Shown: one piece after another, positions 14,189 through 21,658 of the stretch
Layout of the letters: every line of letters starts with the position of its first letter
Position numbering within the stretch: position 1 is the stretch's first letter
The notes under the pieces: model-generated
Database searches by the model: none
What the model saw: the letters and a program-made list of their open reading frames with translations, nothing else
Told to the model about the DNA's origin: nothing
Position numbers and translations under genes: made by a program
Source: Gammaproteobacteria bacterium
GTDB lineage: Bacteria > Pseudomonadota > Gammaproteobacteria > GRL18
Assembly: GCA_027076245.1 (NCBI GenBank)
Contig: JALTKC010000112.1
Location: 2,645 to 24,302, forward strand
Length of the DNA stretch: 21,658 bases
Direction of reading: 5' to 3'

Positions 14189-14246
14189 CCAATAAATAGC
14201 CAATAATAGCCAATAATAGCCAATAATAGCCAATAATAGCCAATAT
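14189..14246. repeat. 10-bp tandem repeat array between nuoB and nuoC
   Basis: Four exact units of CAATAATAGC occupy 14201-14240. A preceding unit with one extra A covers 14190-14200 and a truncated unit CAATA is at 14241-14245; a more degenerate CCAATACG sits at 14181-14188. The period is close to one DNA helical turn. It is non-coding on the + strand, ends 23 nt before the nuoC ATG, and is of the kind that changes copy number by slippage. Confidence 0.92.
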
Positions 14247-14268
14247 AAGTTAAGTAGAGAAATACTGA

Positions 14269-14940
14269 ATGTCTCAATATTATTCTGAACTGTCTGAAAA
14301 AGTTACTGCCAAACTGGCCTCTGTTGAGCCTGTTGCAGCCGCAGTGACGCATGGTGAACTCACCATTGAAGTCAGCAAAGAGAATCTCATTGCCATCTGT
14401 GAAATATTAAAAAACGATCCGGAACTGGCCTTTGATACCGTCACCGACATCTGTGGTGTCGATTACAGTACTTATGAAGGGACAATGAGCTGTCAAAGCC
14501 GTTATGCCTCGGTTTATCACCTGTTATCTGTAAAAAACAATCATCGTATTCGTATCCGTACCTGGCTGGACAGCGATTTTCCGGTGGTAGATTCCGTTGT
14601 CAGTTTATGGAAAGGCGCCAACTGGTTTGAACGGGAAGCTTTTGACCTGTTTGGTATTCTTTATACCGGGCACCCGGATCTGCGCCGAATTCTGACTGAT
14701 TACGGTTTTATTGGTCATCCTTTGCGCAAGGACTTCCCATTAGTCGGGCAGGTTGAAATGCGCTATGACGCCAATAAACAACGGGTTATCTATGAGCCTG
14801 TCAGTATTGAAGAGCGGGTTAATATTCCAAGAGTGATCCGGCATGACAACCGTTATGCAGAGCGGGAACTGGCGGCTATGGCTCAGGAAGCCGCCGATGC
14901 CAAAAATGCCGCAGCCAACGAAAGCGGGGGTAAAGCCTAA
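14269..14940 (+). CDS. nuoC: NADH-quinone oxidoreductase subunit C
   Basis: 30-kDa subunit of the Q module that docks against NuoD. It has 223 residues. The family signature is at 119-132 (WFEREAFDLFGILY), followed by GHPDLRRILTDYGFIGHPLRKDFPL (134-158). The tail from about 200 is Ala-rich and probably disordered. It is a separate gene, not the NuoCD fusion of Enterobacterales and Pseudomonas. The Shine-Dalgarno is weak (AGAGA, 14256-14260) and follows the tandem array. Its TAA overlaps the nuoD ATG by one base, so the two are translationally coupled. Confidence 0.97.
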   Translation: MSQYYSELSEKVTAKLASVEPVAAAVTHGELTIEVSKENLIAICEILKNDPELAFDTVTDICGVDYSTYEGTMSCQSRYASVYHLLSVKNNHRIRIRTWLDSDFPVVDSVVSLWKGANWFEREAFDLFGILYTGHPDLRRILTDYGFIGHPLRKDFPLVGQVEMRYDANKQRVIYEPVSIEERVNIPRVIRHDNRYAERELAAMAQEAADAKNAAANESGGKA

Positions 14941-16193
14941 TGTCAGAAATTCAGAACTATACCCTTAACTTTGGCCCTCAGCACCCTGCTGCACACGGGG
15001 TATTACGTCTGGTGCTGGAACTGGACGGGGAAGTCATTCAAAGAGCCGATCCCCATGTCGGTCTGCTGCATCGTGGTACTGAAAAGCTGGCGGAAAGCCG
15101 TATTTATAATCAGAGTGTCGGTTATATGGATCGTCTCGACTACGTATCCATGATGTGTAATGAACACGCCTACTGTATGACCATTGAAAAACTGCTGGAT
15201 ATCGAGGTGCCGGAGCGTGCTCAGTATATCCGTGTTATGTTTGACGAAATTACCCGTATTCTGAACCACCTGATGTGGCTGGGAACCCATGCCCTGGATG
15301 TGGGCGCCATGACCATGTTCCTGTACTGTTTCCGGGAGCGGGAAGATTTAATGGATGCTTATGAGGCTGTATCCGGTGCCCGTATGCACGCCTCTTACTA
15401 TCGTCCCGGCGGTGTTTATCGGGACCTGCCTGACAGCATGCCCCAGTATGAAGCTTCTCAGTGGCATAACCAGAAAGAAGTGGACGAAATGAACAAAAAT
15501 CGTCAGGGCTCCTTACTGGATTTTCTAAAAGATTTTACCGAACGCTTTGAAGGCTATGTGGATGAATACGAAACCCTGTTAACCAATAACCGTATCTGGA
15601 AACAGAGAACCGTTGATATTGGTTGTTTAACAGAGGAACAGGCTAAAGACCTGAGCATGACCGGCCCAATGCTGCGGGCATCCGGTGTGGCCTGGGATTT
15701 ACGCAAAATGGAACCTTATGAAGTGTACGACAAACTGGATTTTGAAATTCCAGTCGGCAGCAATGGCGACTGCTATGACCGTTATGTGGTCAGGGTAGAA
15801 GAAATGCGCCAGTCCAATCGTATTATCAGTCAGTGTATTGACTGGTTACAGAACAATCCCGGTCCTGTGATGCATGAAGATCATAAACTGACCATGCCTG
15901 AACGCATGGATATGAAACAGGATATGGAAGGCTTAATCCATCACTTCAAACACTTTACTGAAGGTTATATGGTGCCCGAAGGGGAAGCCTATTGTGCCGT
16001 GGAACACCCCAAGGGTGAATTCGGCACTTATATTGTGTCTGATGGCGCGAATAAACCCTATCGTTTGAAAATCAGAGCGCCGGGTTTTGCACACCTTTCA
16101 GCCATGGACTTCCTGGTTAAGGGACATATGCTGGCGGACGTGGTCACTGTAATTGGTACACTGGATATTGTATTTGGGGAGATTGACCGATAA
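14940..16193 (+). CDS. nuoD: NADH-quinone oxidoreductase subunit D
   Basis: 49-kDa subunit forming the quinone pocket with NuoB; evolutionarily related to the large subunit of [NiFe] hydrogenases but without the metal ligands. It has 417 residues, the usual length. Signatures: NFGPQHPAAHGVLRLVLELD (10-29), with the quinone-site His, then HVGLLHRGTEKL (39-50) and YMDRLDYVSMM. The C-terminus IGTLDIVFGEIDR is typical. GGGGG at 14926-14930 within nuoC serves as ribosome-binding site, and starts and stops overlap by one base on both sides (TAATG), a compact C-D-E module. Confidence 0.98.
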   Translation: MSEIQNYTLNFGPQHPAAHGVLRLVLELDGEVIQRADPHVGLLHRGTEKLAESRIYNQSVGYMDRLDYVSMMCNEHAYCMTIEKLLDIEVPERAQYIRVMFDEITRILNHLMWLGTHALDVGAMTMFLYCFREREDLMDAYEAVSGARMHASYYRPGGVYRDLPDSMPQYEASQWHNQKEVDEMNKNRQGSLLDFLKDFTERFEGYVDEYETLLTNNRIWKQRTVDIGCLTEEQAKDLSMTGPMLRASGVAWDLRKMEPYEVYDKLDFEIPVGSNGDCYDRYVVRVEEMRQSNRIISQCIDWLQNNPGPVMHEDHKLTMPERMDMKQDMEGLIHHFKHFTEGYMVPEGEAYCAVEHPKGEFGTYIVSDGANKPYRLKIRAPGFAHLSAMDFLVKGHMLADVVTVIGTLDIVFGEIDR

Positions 16194-16690
16194 TGTCTCA
16201 AACAACTCAGGCTGACTTAATCAATGCCGAATCGAAACAGGAAATCGATCACTGGCTGGCTAAATATCCGGACGATCAGAAACAGTCAGCCGTTATGGCT
16301 GCTTTGCGTATTGTGCAGGATCAGAATGGCGGCTGGTTAACAACAGAATTGATGGATGCGGTAGCGGACTATCTGGATATGGATAAAATTCATGTTTATG
16401 AAGTGGCTACCTTTTATTCCATGTATGAACACAAGCCGGTCGGCAAACATAAGATCTGTGTCTGTACCAATATTTCCTGTATGAGTTGTGGCTCCGGTAA
16501 AATTGTTGAACATCTGGAAGATAAATTAAATATTAAACTGGGTGAAACCACGGAAGACAAGCAGTTTACCCTGAAAGAAGTTGAATGTCTGGGAGCCTGT
16601 TCCGGCGCGCCGATGTTCCAGATTGGTGAACATTACTATGAAAACCTGACCCCGGAAAAAATAGACGAAATACTGGCGGGTTTGAAATAA
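16193..16690 (+). CDS. nuoE: NADH-quinone oxidoreductase subunit E
   Basis: 24-kDa subunit of the NADH-oxidising module with the off-path [2Fe-2S] cluster N1a. It has 165 residues in a thioredoxin-like fold. The ligands are Cys91-x4-Cys96 (CTNISC) and Cys132-x3-Cys136 (CLGAC); additional Cys89 and Cys99 flank the first pair. The helical N-terminal part includes LRIVQDQNGGWL and VYEVATFYSMY. The ATG overlaps the nuoD stop; GGGGAG at 16176-16181 precedes it. A 72-nt gap with small competing hairpins separates it from nuoF. Confidence 0.98.
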   Translation: MSQTTQADLINAESKQEIDHWLAKYPDDQKQSAVMAALRIVQDQNGGWLTTELMDAVADYLDMDKIHVYEVATFYSMYEHKPVGKHKICVCTNISCMSCGSGKIVEHLEDKLNIKLGETTEDKQFTLKEVECLGACSGAPMFQIGEHYYENLTPEKIDEILAGLK

Positions 16691-16720
16691 CCGTAGCAGC
16701 AAAAACAGAACATAAATTTA

Positions 16721-16745
16721 AAGCAACGATTGCTTGAGTAGCAAT
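16721..16745 (+). other. Overlapping alternative hairpins before nuoF
   Basis: AAGCAA (16721-16726) pairs with TTGCTT (16730-16735) around CGA. The same right arm, as ATTGCT (16729-16734), can pair instead with AGCAAT (16740-16745). The second hairpin ends five bases before the nuoF Shine-Dalgarno GCGGAG (16751-16756). Stems are only 6 bp, so stability is modest. Confidence 0.35.
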
Positions 16746-16762
16746 ACCAGGCGGAGTATTAA

Positions 16763-18043
16763 ATGGCAAACGAAGTTTGTTTTAGAACATTACATCTTGA
16801 TAAACCCTGGACACTGGAATCCTATCTCAGTGTGGGTGGCTATGAATCCCTGAAAAAGATTCTGACCGAGAAGATCCCGGCTGAAGATATTATTGAAGAA
16901 GTAAAAACTTCCGCCTTAAGAGGTCGTGGTGGTGCGGGTTTTCCGACCGGTCTGAAATGGAGCTTTATGCCCCGTCAGGCACCGGGTCAGAAATACATTG
17001 TCTGTAATTCAGATGAAGGTGAACCGGGTACCTGTAAAGACCGGGATATTTTACGTTATAACCCACACCAGTTAATTGAAGGTATGGCCATTGCCGGGTA
17101 TTGTATTGGCGCTGATATGGGCTACAACTACATACGCGGTGAATTCTGGGAGCCTTTCAGCCGTTTTGATAATGCCTTAAATGAGGCACGAGAAGCCGGT
17201 TATCTGGGTAAAAATATTTTTGGCAGCGATTTTAATTTTGATCTGCAGGCACATCTGGGTGGTGGTGCCTATGTCTGCGGTGAAGAAACCGCCTTGCTGG
17301 AATCCATTGAAGGCAAAAAAGGCCAGCCCCGTTTTAAACCACCGTTTCCTGCCAGTTTCGGTTTATATGGTAAACCCACCACAATCAATAATACTGAAAC
17401 CCTGGCTTCCATTCCGGTTATTGTGGAAAAAGGTGGTCAGTGGTTCCTGGAACTGGGCAAGCCCAATAACGGTGGCACCAAAATATTTTCAGTATCCGGT
17501 AATGTGAAGCGACCCGGCAACTATGAAATCAATATGGGTACCCCGTTTTCAGAATTACTGGAAATGTGTGGCGGTATGAAAGACGGCTACAAGTTAAAAG
17601 CGGTTATCCCTGGGGGCAGTTCATCTCCGGTTATTCCCGGTGAGCAAATGATGGATGTCACCATGGATTATGACGGCATTTCCAAAGCCGGTTCTATGTT
17701 GGGTTCCGGTGCGGTTATTATTCTGGATGATCAGATGTGTATGGTAAACGCACTGGCCCGTTTATCTCATTTCTACCATGAAGAATCCTGCGGTCAGTGT
17801 ACTCCCTGCCGTGAAGGTACCGGCTGGCTGTCCCGCGTGATGCATCGTATAGAGCACGGACAGGGCAGACAGGAAGATCTGGACCTGCTGGATAAAGTGG
17901 CCGGTGATATTATGGGGCGCACCATCTGTGCCCTGGGTGAGGCCGCATCCATGCCGGTAAAAGGTTTCCTCAAGCATTATCGTGATGAGTTTCAATATCA
18001 TATCGATCATAAAAAATGCATGGTCGGACCGGGCAGTAAGTAA
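16763..18043 (+). CDS. nuoF: NADH-quinone oxidoreductase subunit F
   Basis: 51-kDa subunit that binds NADH and FMN and carries [4Fe-4S] cluster N3, the entry point for electrons. It has 426 residues. The glycine-rich nucleotide site is ALRGRGGAGFPTGLKW (51-66), continuing with NSDEGEPGTCKDR (82-94) and GAYVCGEETALLESIEGKKG. N3 ligands are Cys343, Cys346 and Cys349 (SCGQCTPCREGT) with Cys389 (TICALGEAA). The Shine-Dalgarno GCGGAG is 6 nt before the ATG. NuoE, NuoF and NuoG together form the dehydrogenase module and are adjacent here. Confidence 0.98.
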   Translation: MANEVCFRTLHLDKPWTLESYLSVGGYESLKKILTEKIPAEDIIEEVKTSALRGRGGAGFPTGLKWSFMPRQAPGQKYIVCNSDEGEPGTCKDRDILRYNPHQLIEGMAIAGYCIGADMGYNYIRGEFWEPFSRFDNALNEAREAGYLGKNIFGSDFNFDLQAHLGGGAYVCGEETALLESIEGKKGQPRFKPPFPASFGLYGKPTTINNTETLASIPVIVEKGGQWFLELGKPNNGGTKIFSVSGNVKRPGNYEINMGTPFSELLEMCGGMKDGYKLKAVIPGGSSSPVIPGEQMMDVTMDYDGISKAGSMLGSGAVIILDDQMCMVNALARLSHFYHEESCGQCTPCREGTGWLSRVMHRIEHGQGRQEDLDLLDKVAGDIMGRTICALGEAASMPVKGFLKHYRDEFQYHIDHKKCMVGPGSK

Positions 18044-18052
18044 TTATTAACT

Positions 18053-18080
18053 TCAGCGGCTAAAAACAGAATCAGCGGCT
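18053..18080 (+). repeat. 9-bp direct repeat in the nuoF-nuoG gap
   Basis: TCAGCGGCT occurs at 18053-18061 and 18072-18080, 19 nt apart, in a 71-nt spacer. No role is evident. Confidence 0.6.
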
Positions 18081-18114
18081 GACTTAACAAGACAAGATTA
18101 ACGAGTACTTAAAT

Positions 18115-20475
18115 ATGGTAACAATTACAATTAACGGAAAACAGGTTCAGGCCGAGCAGGGTCAGATGCTGATAGAAGCAGCTGATAATGCGGATATCGC
18201 CATACCTCGTTTTTGTTATCATAAAAACCTGTCTATTGCCGCTAACTGCCGTATGTGTCTGGTGGAAGTGGAAAAAGCCCCCAAGCCAGTCCCTGCCTGT
18301 GCTACACCTATTACTGATGGCATGGTGGTCAATACTAAATCCACTAAAGCTCTGGCGGCACAAAAAGCCGTAATGGAGTTTCTGTTAATCAATCATCCTC
18401 TGGATTGCCCCATTTGTGATCAGGGTGGTGAGTGTGAACTGCAGGAATTTTCCGTAGGTTATGGTAAAGACAAATCCGACTACCATGAAATAAAACGGGT
18501 GGTAAAAGATAAAAATATCGGTCCGCTGATTGCTACCGAACTGACCCGTTGTATTCACTGTACCCGTTGTGTCCGTTTTGGACAGGAAATTGCCGGTATG
18601 CGTGAAATGGGGGCCACCGGTCGTGGTGACTGGATGGAAATCGGCACTTATATAGAAAAGAGTATCGACTCGGAACTGTCCGGTAATATTATTGATTTAT
18701 GTCCAGTGGGCGCACTCACCTCCAAGGTTTCCCGTTTCACCTATAGGGTCTGGGAACTGGCCAGTAATGACTTCGTGGCAGCCCATGACTGCATTGGCTC
18801 TAATATCAATGTCCAGACCAAAAACGGTGTAATCAAGCGGGTCATTGCCCGGGAAAATAACGAGGTTAACGATACCTGGATTTCAGATCGTGACCGTTAC
18901 AGCTTTGAAGGAATTAATAGTGCGGATCGCCTGACCAAACCCATGATCAAACAGAATGGTCAATGGCAGGAAGCCAGCTGGGATGATGCCCTGCAGTTTG
19001 CCGTTAATGGCCTGAAAGCCATAACCGATGCCAGTGAACTGGGTGCCGTCTGCTCACCTTCAACCACTACCGAAGAAATGTTTTTATTGCAGAAACTGAT
19101 GCGGGGTATTGGCAGTAATAATATCGATCACCGTCTGCGTCAGACAGACTTTTCCGCTCAGGATGCCGATCCCCGTTTCCCCGGACTGGGCATGAAACTG
19201 GCGGAAGTAAAAAACCTGAATGCCGCGTTGCTGATTGGCTCCAATGTCCGCAAAGAACAGCCGATTATGAGCCATCATTTAAGACAGGCTGGTTTAAAGG
19301 GCGCACAGATTGCCGTCCTGAATCCTGTTAAATATGAGCAGATTTTCAAACCAGCTCAGGAGTTTATTAGTGCTCCTTCGCGGATGTTTGATGAATTAAA
19401 ATCTCTGGCTAAAGCCGCTCTGGAAGTCACAGGTAAAAAAGCGCCTAAAGGACTGACCGCTCTGGTTTCAGGTCAAACGGTCAGCAAGGCACATAAGGCC
19501 TGTATTGAAAATCTGAATCAGGCAGACAATGCCGCAGTTATTATAGGTACCCTGCTACAGGCTATGCCGGACTATGCCGCCATGCGTATGCTGGCGGGCT
19601 TTATTGCCGATGTCACTGACTCCGTTTTAAGCTATTTAACACCAGGGGCTAATACCAGCGGTGCTTATCTGTCTGGTCTGCTGCCTAACCGCAATGCGGC
19701 TGGTGAGTCAAGCGATGGTCTGGATACTCAGGCAATGTTTGCCCAGCCTCGAAAAGGCTATATTTTATTCGGCATTGAGCCGGATCGGGATATTGAAAAC
19801 CCTGTGCGGGTACAAAATGCCTTAAGTCAGGCTGATTTTGTGGTGGCTTTAAGTATGTACTCATCAGATGCCATGAAAAACAGTGCCGATGTATTATTAC
19901 CACTGTCAGCCATAACTGAATCCTCCGGCACCCTGATCAATGTGGATGGAACCTGGCAAAGCTTCCAGGCAGCCAGTAAGGCTATTGGCCAGTCCAAACC
20001 GGGCTGGAAGATCTTACGGGTTATGGGTAATCTGTTTGATGTCAGTGGCTTTGATTATCAGAGCTCGGAAGAGGTGCTGGCTGATGTTAAGAGTGCGGCC
20101 GGTGATGTAATAACAGATAAAGCAGGTAATAAACTATCCTGGCAATGTCCGGATAAAAACACTGCAGAAACCGCTCTGCAACGCATTGCAGAACTGCCAA
20201 TATATGCTGTAGATGCCGTAGTCCGACGGGCAGAAGCTCTGCAGCAAACTGTGGATGCTCAGGTTAACTATGCGCGTATAAACTCAGCGACCGCAGAGAA
20301 ACTGAAAATAGAGGACGGCCAGACAGTTTCTGCCGTACAGGATGGTAATGCAGTAGATATTGCTGTCAGTATCGATGATCGCATTGCCGATAATTGCGTT
20401 TATATTCCGGCGGGTATTGAGTCCGCAGTGACTTTAGGCGGTGGCTATGGTGCTATTGAACTCAATGCTAAATAG
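18115..20475 (+). CDS. nuoG: NADH-quinone oxidoreductase subunit G, short form
   Basis: 75-kDa electron-wire subunit. It has 786 residues against about 908 in E. coli. N-terminal clusters: N1b [2Fe-2S] Cys34, Cys45, Cys48, Cys62; N5 [4Fe-4S] His94, Cys98, Cys101, Cys107 (HPLDCPICDQGGEC); N4 [4Fe-4S] Cys146, Cys149, Cys152, Cys196. The extra N7 motif of E. coli-type NuoG is absent: the corresponding stretch (AAHDCIGSNINVQTKNG) keeps only one Cys, Cys226. The remainder is the molybdopterin-oxidoreductase-like domain that has lost its cofactor in this family. The Shine-Dalgarno before the ATG is weak. This short type is common in alpha-, beta- and several gammaproteobacteria, so the absence of N7 is not degeneration. 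Confidence 0.97.
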   Translation: MVTITINGKQVQAEQGQMLIEAADNADIAIPRFCYHKNLSIAANCRMCLVEVEKAPKPVPACATPITDGMVVNTKSTKALAAQKAVMEFLLINHPLDCPICDQGGECELQEFSVGYGKDKSDYHEIKRVVKDKNIGPLIATELTRCIHCTRCVRFGQEIAGMREMGATGRGDWMEIGTYIEKSIDSELSGNIIDLCPVGALTSKVSRFTYRVWELASNDFVAAHDCIGSNINVQTKNGVIKRVIARENNEVNDTWISDRDRYSFEGINSADRLTKPMIKQNGQWQEASWDDALQFAVNGLKAITDASELGAVCSPSTTTEEMFLLQKLMRGIGSNNIDHRLRQTDFSAQDADPRFPGLGMKLAEVKNLNAALLIGSNVRKEQPIMSHHLRQAGLKGAQIAVLNPVKYEQIFKPAQEFISAPSRMFDELKSLAKAALEVTGKKAPKGLTALVSGQTVSKAHKACIENLNQADNAAVIIGTLLQAMPDYAAMRMLAGFIADVTDSVLSYLTPGANTSGAYLSGLLPNRNAAGESSDGLDTQAMFAQPRKGYILFGIEPDRDIENPVRVQNALSQADFVVALSMYSSDAMKNSADVLLPLSAITESSGTLINVDGTWQSFQAASKAIGQSKPGWKILRVMGNLFDVSGFDYQSSEEVLADVKSAAGDVITDKAGNKLSWQCPDKNTAETALQRIAELPIYAVDAVVRRAEALQQTVDAQVNYARINSATAEKLKIEDGQTVSAVQDGNAVDIAVSIDDRIADNCVYIPAGIESAVTLGGGYGAIELNAK

Positions 20476-20495
20476 CAAACAGATTTATAAAGTTT

Positions 20496-20516
20496 TTAAA
20501 GAAAGTATTAAAGAAA
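20496..20516 (+). repeat. 9-bp direct repeat in the nuoG-nuoH gap
   Basis: TTAAAGAAA at 20496-20504 and 20508-20516, period 12, in an A-rich 77-nt spacer. The composition makes a chance origin possible. Confidence 0.45.
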
Positions 20517-20552
20517 TTGCAAAATAAACAGCTTAGATAAACGGAGCCGATT

Positions 20553-21605
20553 TTGTTAGACCTGATTTTATCCATTTATGAAATACCGGTAATCAATATA
20601 CTGGTCAAGATCATTGTGATCCTGGTGCCGTTATTATTGACTGTCGCGTATTTCACCTATGCAGAACGAAAAGTCATCGGCTATATGCAGGTGCGTATCG
20701 GGCCTAACCGTGTCGGACCGCGCGGCTGGCTGCAGCCTATTGCTGATGCCATGAAACTGATGTTTAAGGAAATTATTTTTCCTTCCGGTGCCAATAAGGT
20801 ATTGTTTACCATTGCTCCGACTCTGGCTATTGCCACCGCACTGGCGGCCTGGGCGGTAGTGCCTTTTGGTTCAGAAATGGTACTGGCCGATATTAATGTG
20901 GCTCTGCTTTATATTCTGGCCATGACCTCTGTCGGGGTGTACGGTATTATTCTGGCAGGCTGGTCTTCTAACTCCAAGTACGCCATTATGAGTACCCTGA
21001 GAACAGCGGCGCAAGTAGTGTCCTATGAAATAGCCATGGGTTTTGCCCTGGTGGGTGTGGTTATGGCGGCCCGCAGTCTTAATATCGGTGACATTGTAGA
21101 AGGGCAGAGCGGTAGTATTTGGGGCTGGTATATGTGGCCATTACTGCCTCTGTTTGTAATTTATTTTATTTCCGGTGTGGCAGAAACCAACCGCGCACCC
21201 TTTGATGTGGCCGAAGGTGAATCTGAAATTGTGGCCGGTTTCCATGTGGAATATTCCGGTATCCTGTTTGCCATATTCTTCCTGGCGGAATACGCCAATA
21301 TGATCCTGATTTCAATTATGGCGGCTCTGATGTTTATGGGCGGCTGGTTATCACCTTTTGAAGGCGTCAGCGCCCTGGGTCTGGGAGACAGCTTCCTGGC
21401 CGGTTCCAGCATTATCTGGTTACTGGCCAAAACCGCAATATTCATGTTCCTGTTCCTGTGGTTCAGGGCCACCTTTCCACGCTATCGTTATGATCAGATC
21501 ATGCGCCTGGGCTGGAAAGTGTTTATACCCATCACTATTGTCTGGATTTATGTGATCGGTTTAATGTATTACCTGGAATTAGCCCCCTGGTTTATCAAGG
21601 GCTAA
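20553..21605 (+). CDS. nuoH: NADH-quinone oxidoreductase subunit H
   Basis: Membrane subunit (ND1 homologue) forming the quinone entrance and the link to the proton-pumping arm. It has 350 residues and about eight helices. The two family signatures are present: AERKVIGYMQVRIGPNRVGP (37-56) with GWLQPIADAMKL, and ETNRAPFDVAEGESE (211-225), the acidic loop lining the quinone channel. The start is TTG at 20553, with CGGAG 6 nt upstream; the next in-frame Met is residue 45, inside the first signature, so TTG is required. nuoI is expected next: GGAG at 21644-21647 is followed by TTG at 21653 and GTG at 21655 at the window edge, so its start lies there but cannot be decided. Confidence 0.98.
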   Translation: MLDLILSIYEIPVINILVKIIVILVPLLLTVAYFTYAERKVIGYMQVRIGPNRVGPRGWLQPIADAMKLMFKEIIFPSGANKVLFTIAPTLAIATALAAWAVVPFGSEMVLADINVALLYILAMTSVGVYGIILAGWSSNSKYAIMSTLRTAAQVVSYEIAMGFALVGVVMAARSLNIGDIVEGQSGSIWGWYMWPLLPLFVIYFISGVAETNRAPFDVAEGESEIVAGFHVEYSGILFAIFFLAEYANMILISIMAALMFMGGWLSPFEGVSALGLGDSFLAGSSIIWLLAKTAIFMFLFLWFRATFPRYRYDQIMRLGWKVFIPITIVWIYVIGLMYYLELAPWFIKG

Positions 21606-21643
21606 GCGTAAGTTGGTAAATAATAAAGTTAGTCAAGGTTTCT

Positions 21644-21647
21644 GGAG
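21644..21647 (+). promoter_or_regulatory. Ribosome-binding site of the next gene (probably nuoI)
   Basis: GGAG lies 38 nt after the nuoH stop and 5 or 7 nt before overlapping TTG (21653) and GTG (21655) codons. By operon order the next gene should be nuoI, but no coding sequence is visible to prove it. Confidence 0.5.
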
Positions 21648-21658
21648 ATAATTTGTGC

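Noticed and set aside
14189..14246. CRISPR array
   Set aside because: Units are 10 bp and directly adjacent with no unique spacers, and no cas genes are present.
14149..14352. Minus-strand frame with a repeated Leu-Ala-Ile-Ile-Gly-Tyr-Tyr peptide
   Set aside because: The repeated peptide is only the translation of the 10-bp DNA array; no start signal or family match.
18115..20475. NuoG as a truncated or degraded gene because it is about 120 residues shorter than in E. coli
   Set aside because: All ligands for N1b, N5 and N4 are present and the short form without N7 is a well-known family type.

Overview
The window is a housekeeping stretch of a gammaproteobacterial chromosome. The order carA-carB-greA, yhbY, rlmE-ftsH-folP-glmM-tpiA-secG-tRNA-Leu is the classical gammaproteobacterial block, and most proteins resemble their E. 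coli counterparts closely at the motif level. Enterobacterales and Pseudomonas are unlikely, because NuoC and NuoD are separate proteins (fused there) and NuoG is a short form without the extra N7 cluster motif. In addition, a nuo operon follows secG-tRNA-Leu where those groups carry rimP-nusA-infB. This fits an early-branching or non-enteric lineage (Legionella-, Methylococcus- or sulfur-oxidiser-like), but I cannot name the genus.

Layout. Positions 1-4958: carA (5' end cut by the window), carB and greA, i.e. carbamoyl-phosphate synthesis plus a transcript-cleavage factor. Positions 4959-5145: a spacer with a REPIN-like inverted repeat. Positions 5146-5980: a four-helix DUF4149 membrane protein and a zinc-ribbon PhnA/YjdM protein, both on +. 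Positions 5975-6277: yhbY on the minus strand, convergent with the PhnA gene and divergent from rlmE. Positions 6428-9129: rlmE and ftsH, closed by a strong hairpin terminator. Positions 9224-12891: folP, glmM, tpiA, secG and tRNA-Leu(GAG). Positions 12892-13328: a 437-nt gene-free spacer with several hairpins. Positions 13329-21605: nuoA to nuoH, the first eight genes of a 14-subunit type complex I operon; the nuoI ribosome-binding site is visible at the right edge.

Functionally, the left and middle parts serve nucleotide and arginine precursor supply, transcription fidelity, ribosome maturation (YhbY, RlmE), membrane proteolysis (FtsH), folate and cell-wall precursors (FolP, GlmM), glycolysis (TpiA) and protein export (SecG). 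The right part builds the NADH dehydrogenase module, the Q module and the start of the membrane arm of complex I.

I found no phage, insertion sequence, CRISPR, toxin-antitoxin or defence genes, and no protein-coding system that looks undescribed. The unusual material is in the spacers: a paired REP-like palindrome after greA, an exact 10-bp tandem array between nuoB and nuoC, an 87-nt nested hairpin and a pair of mutually exclusive hairpins between tRNA-Leu and nuoA, a folP start five bases behind a perfect TATAAT, and a recurring tendency of spacers to hold short direct duplications.
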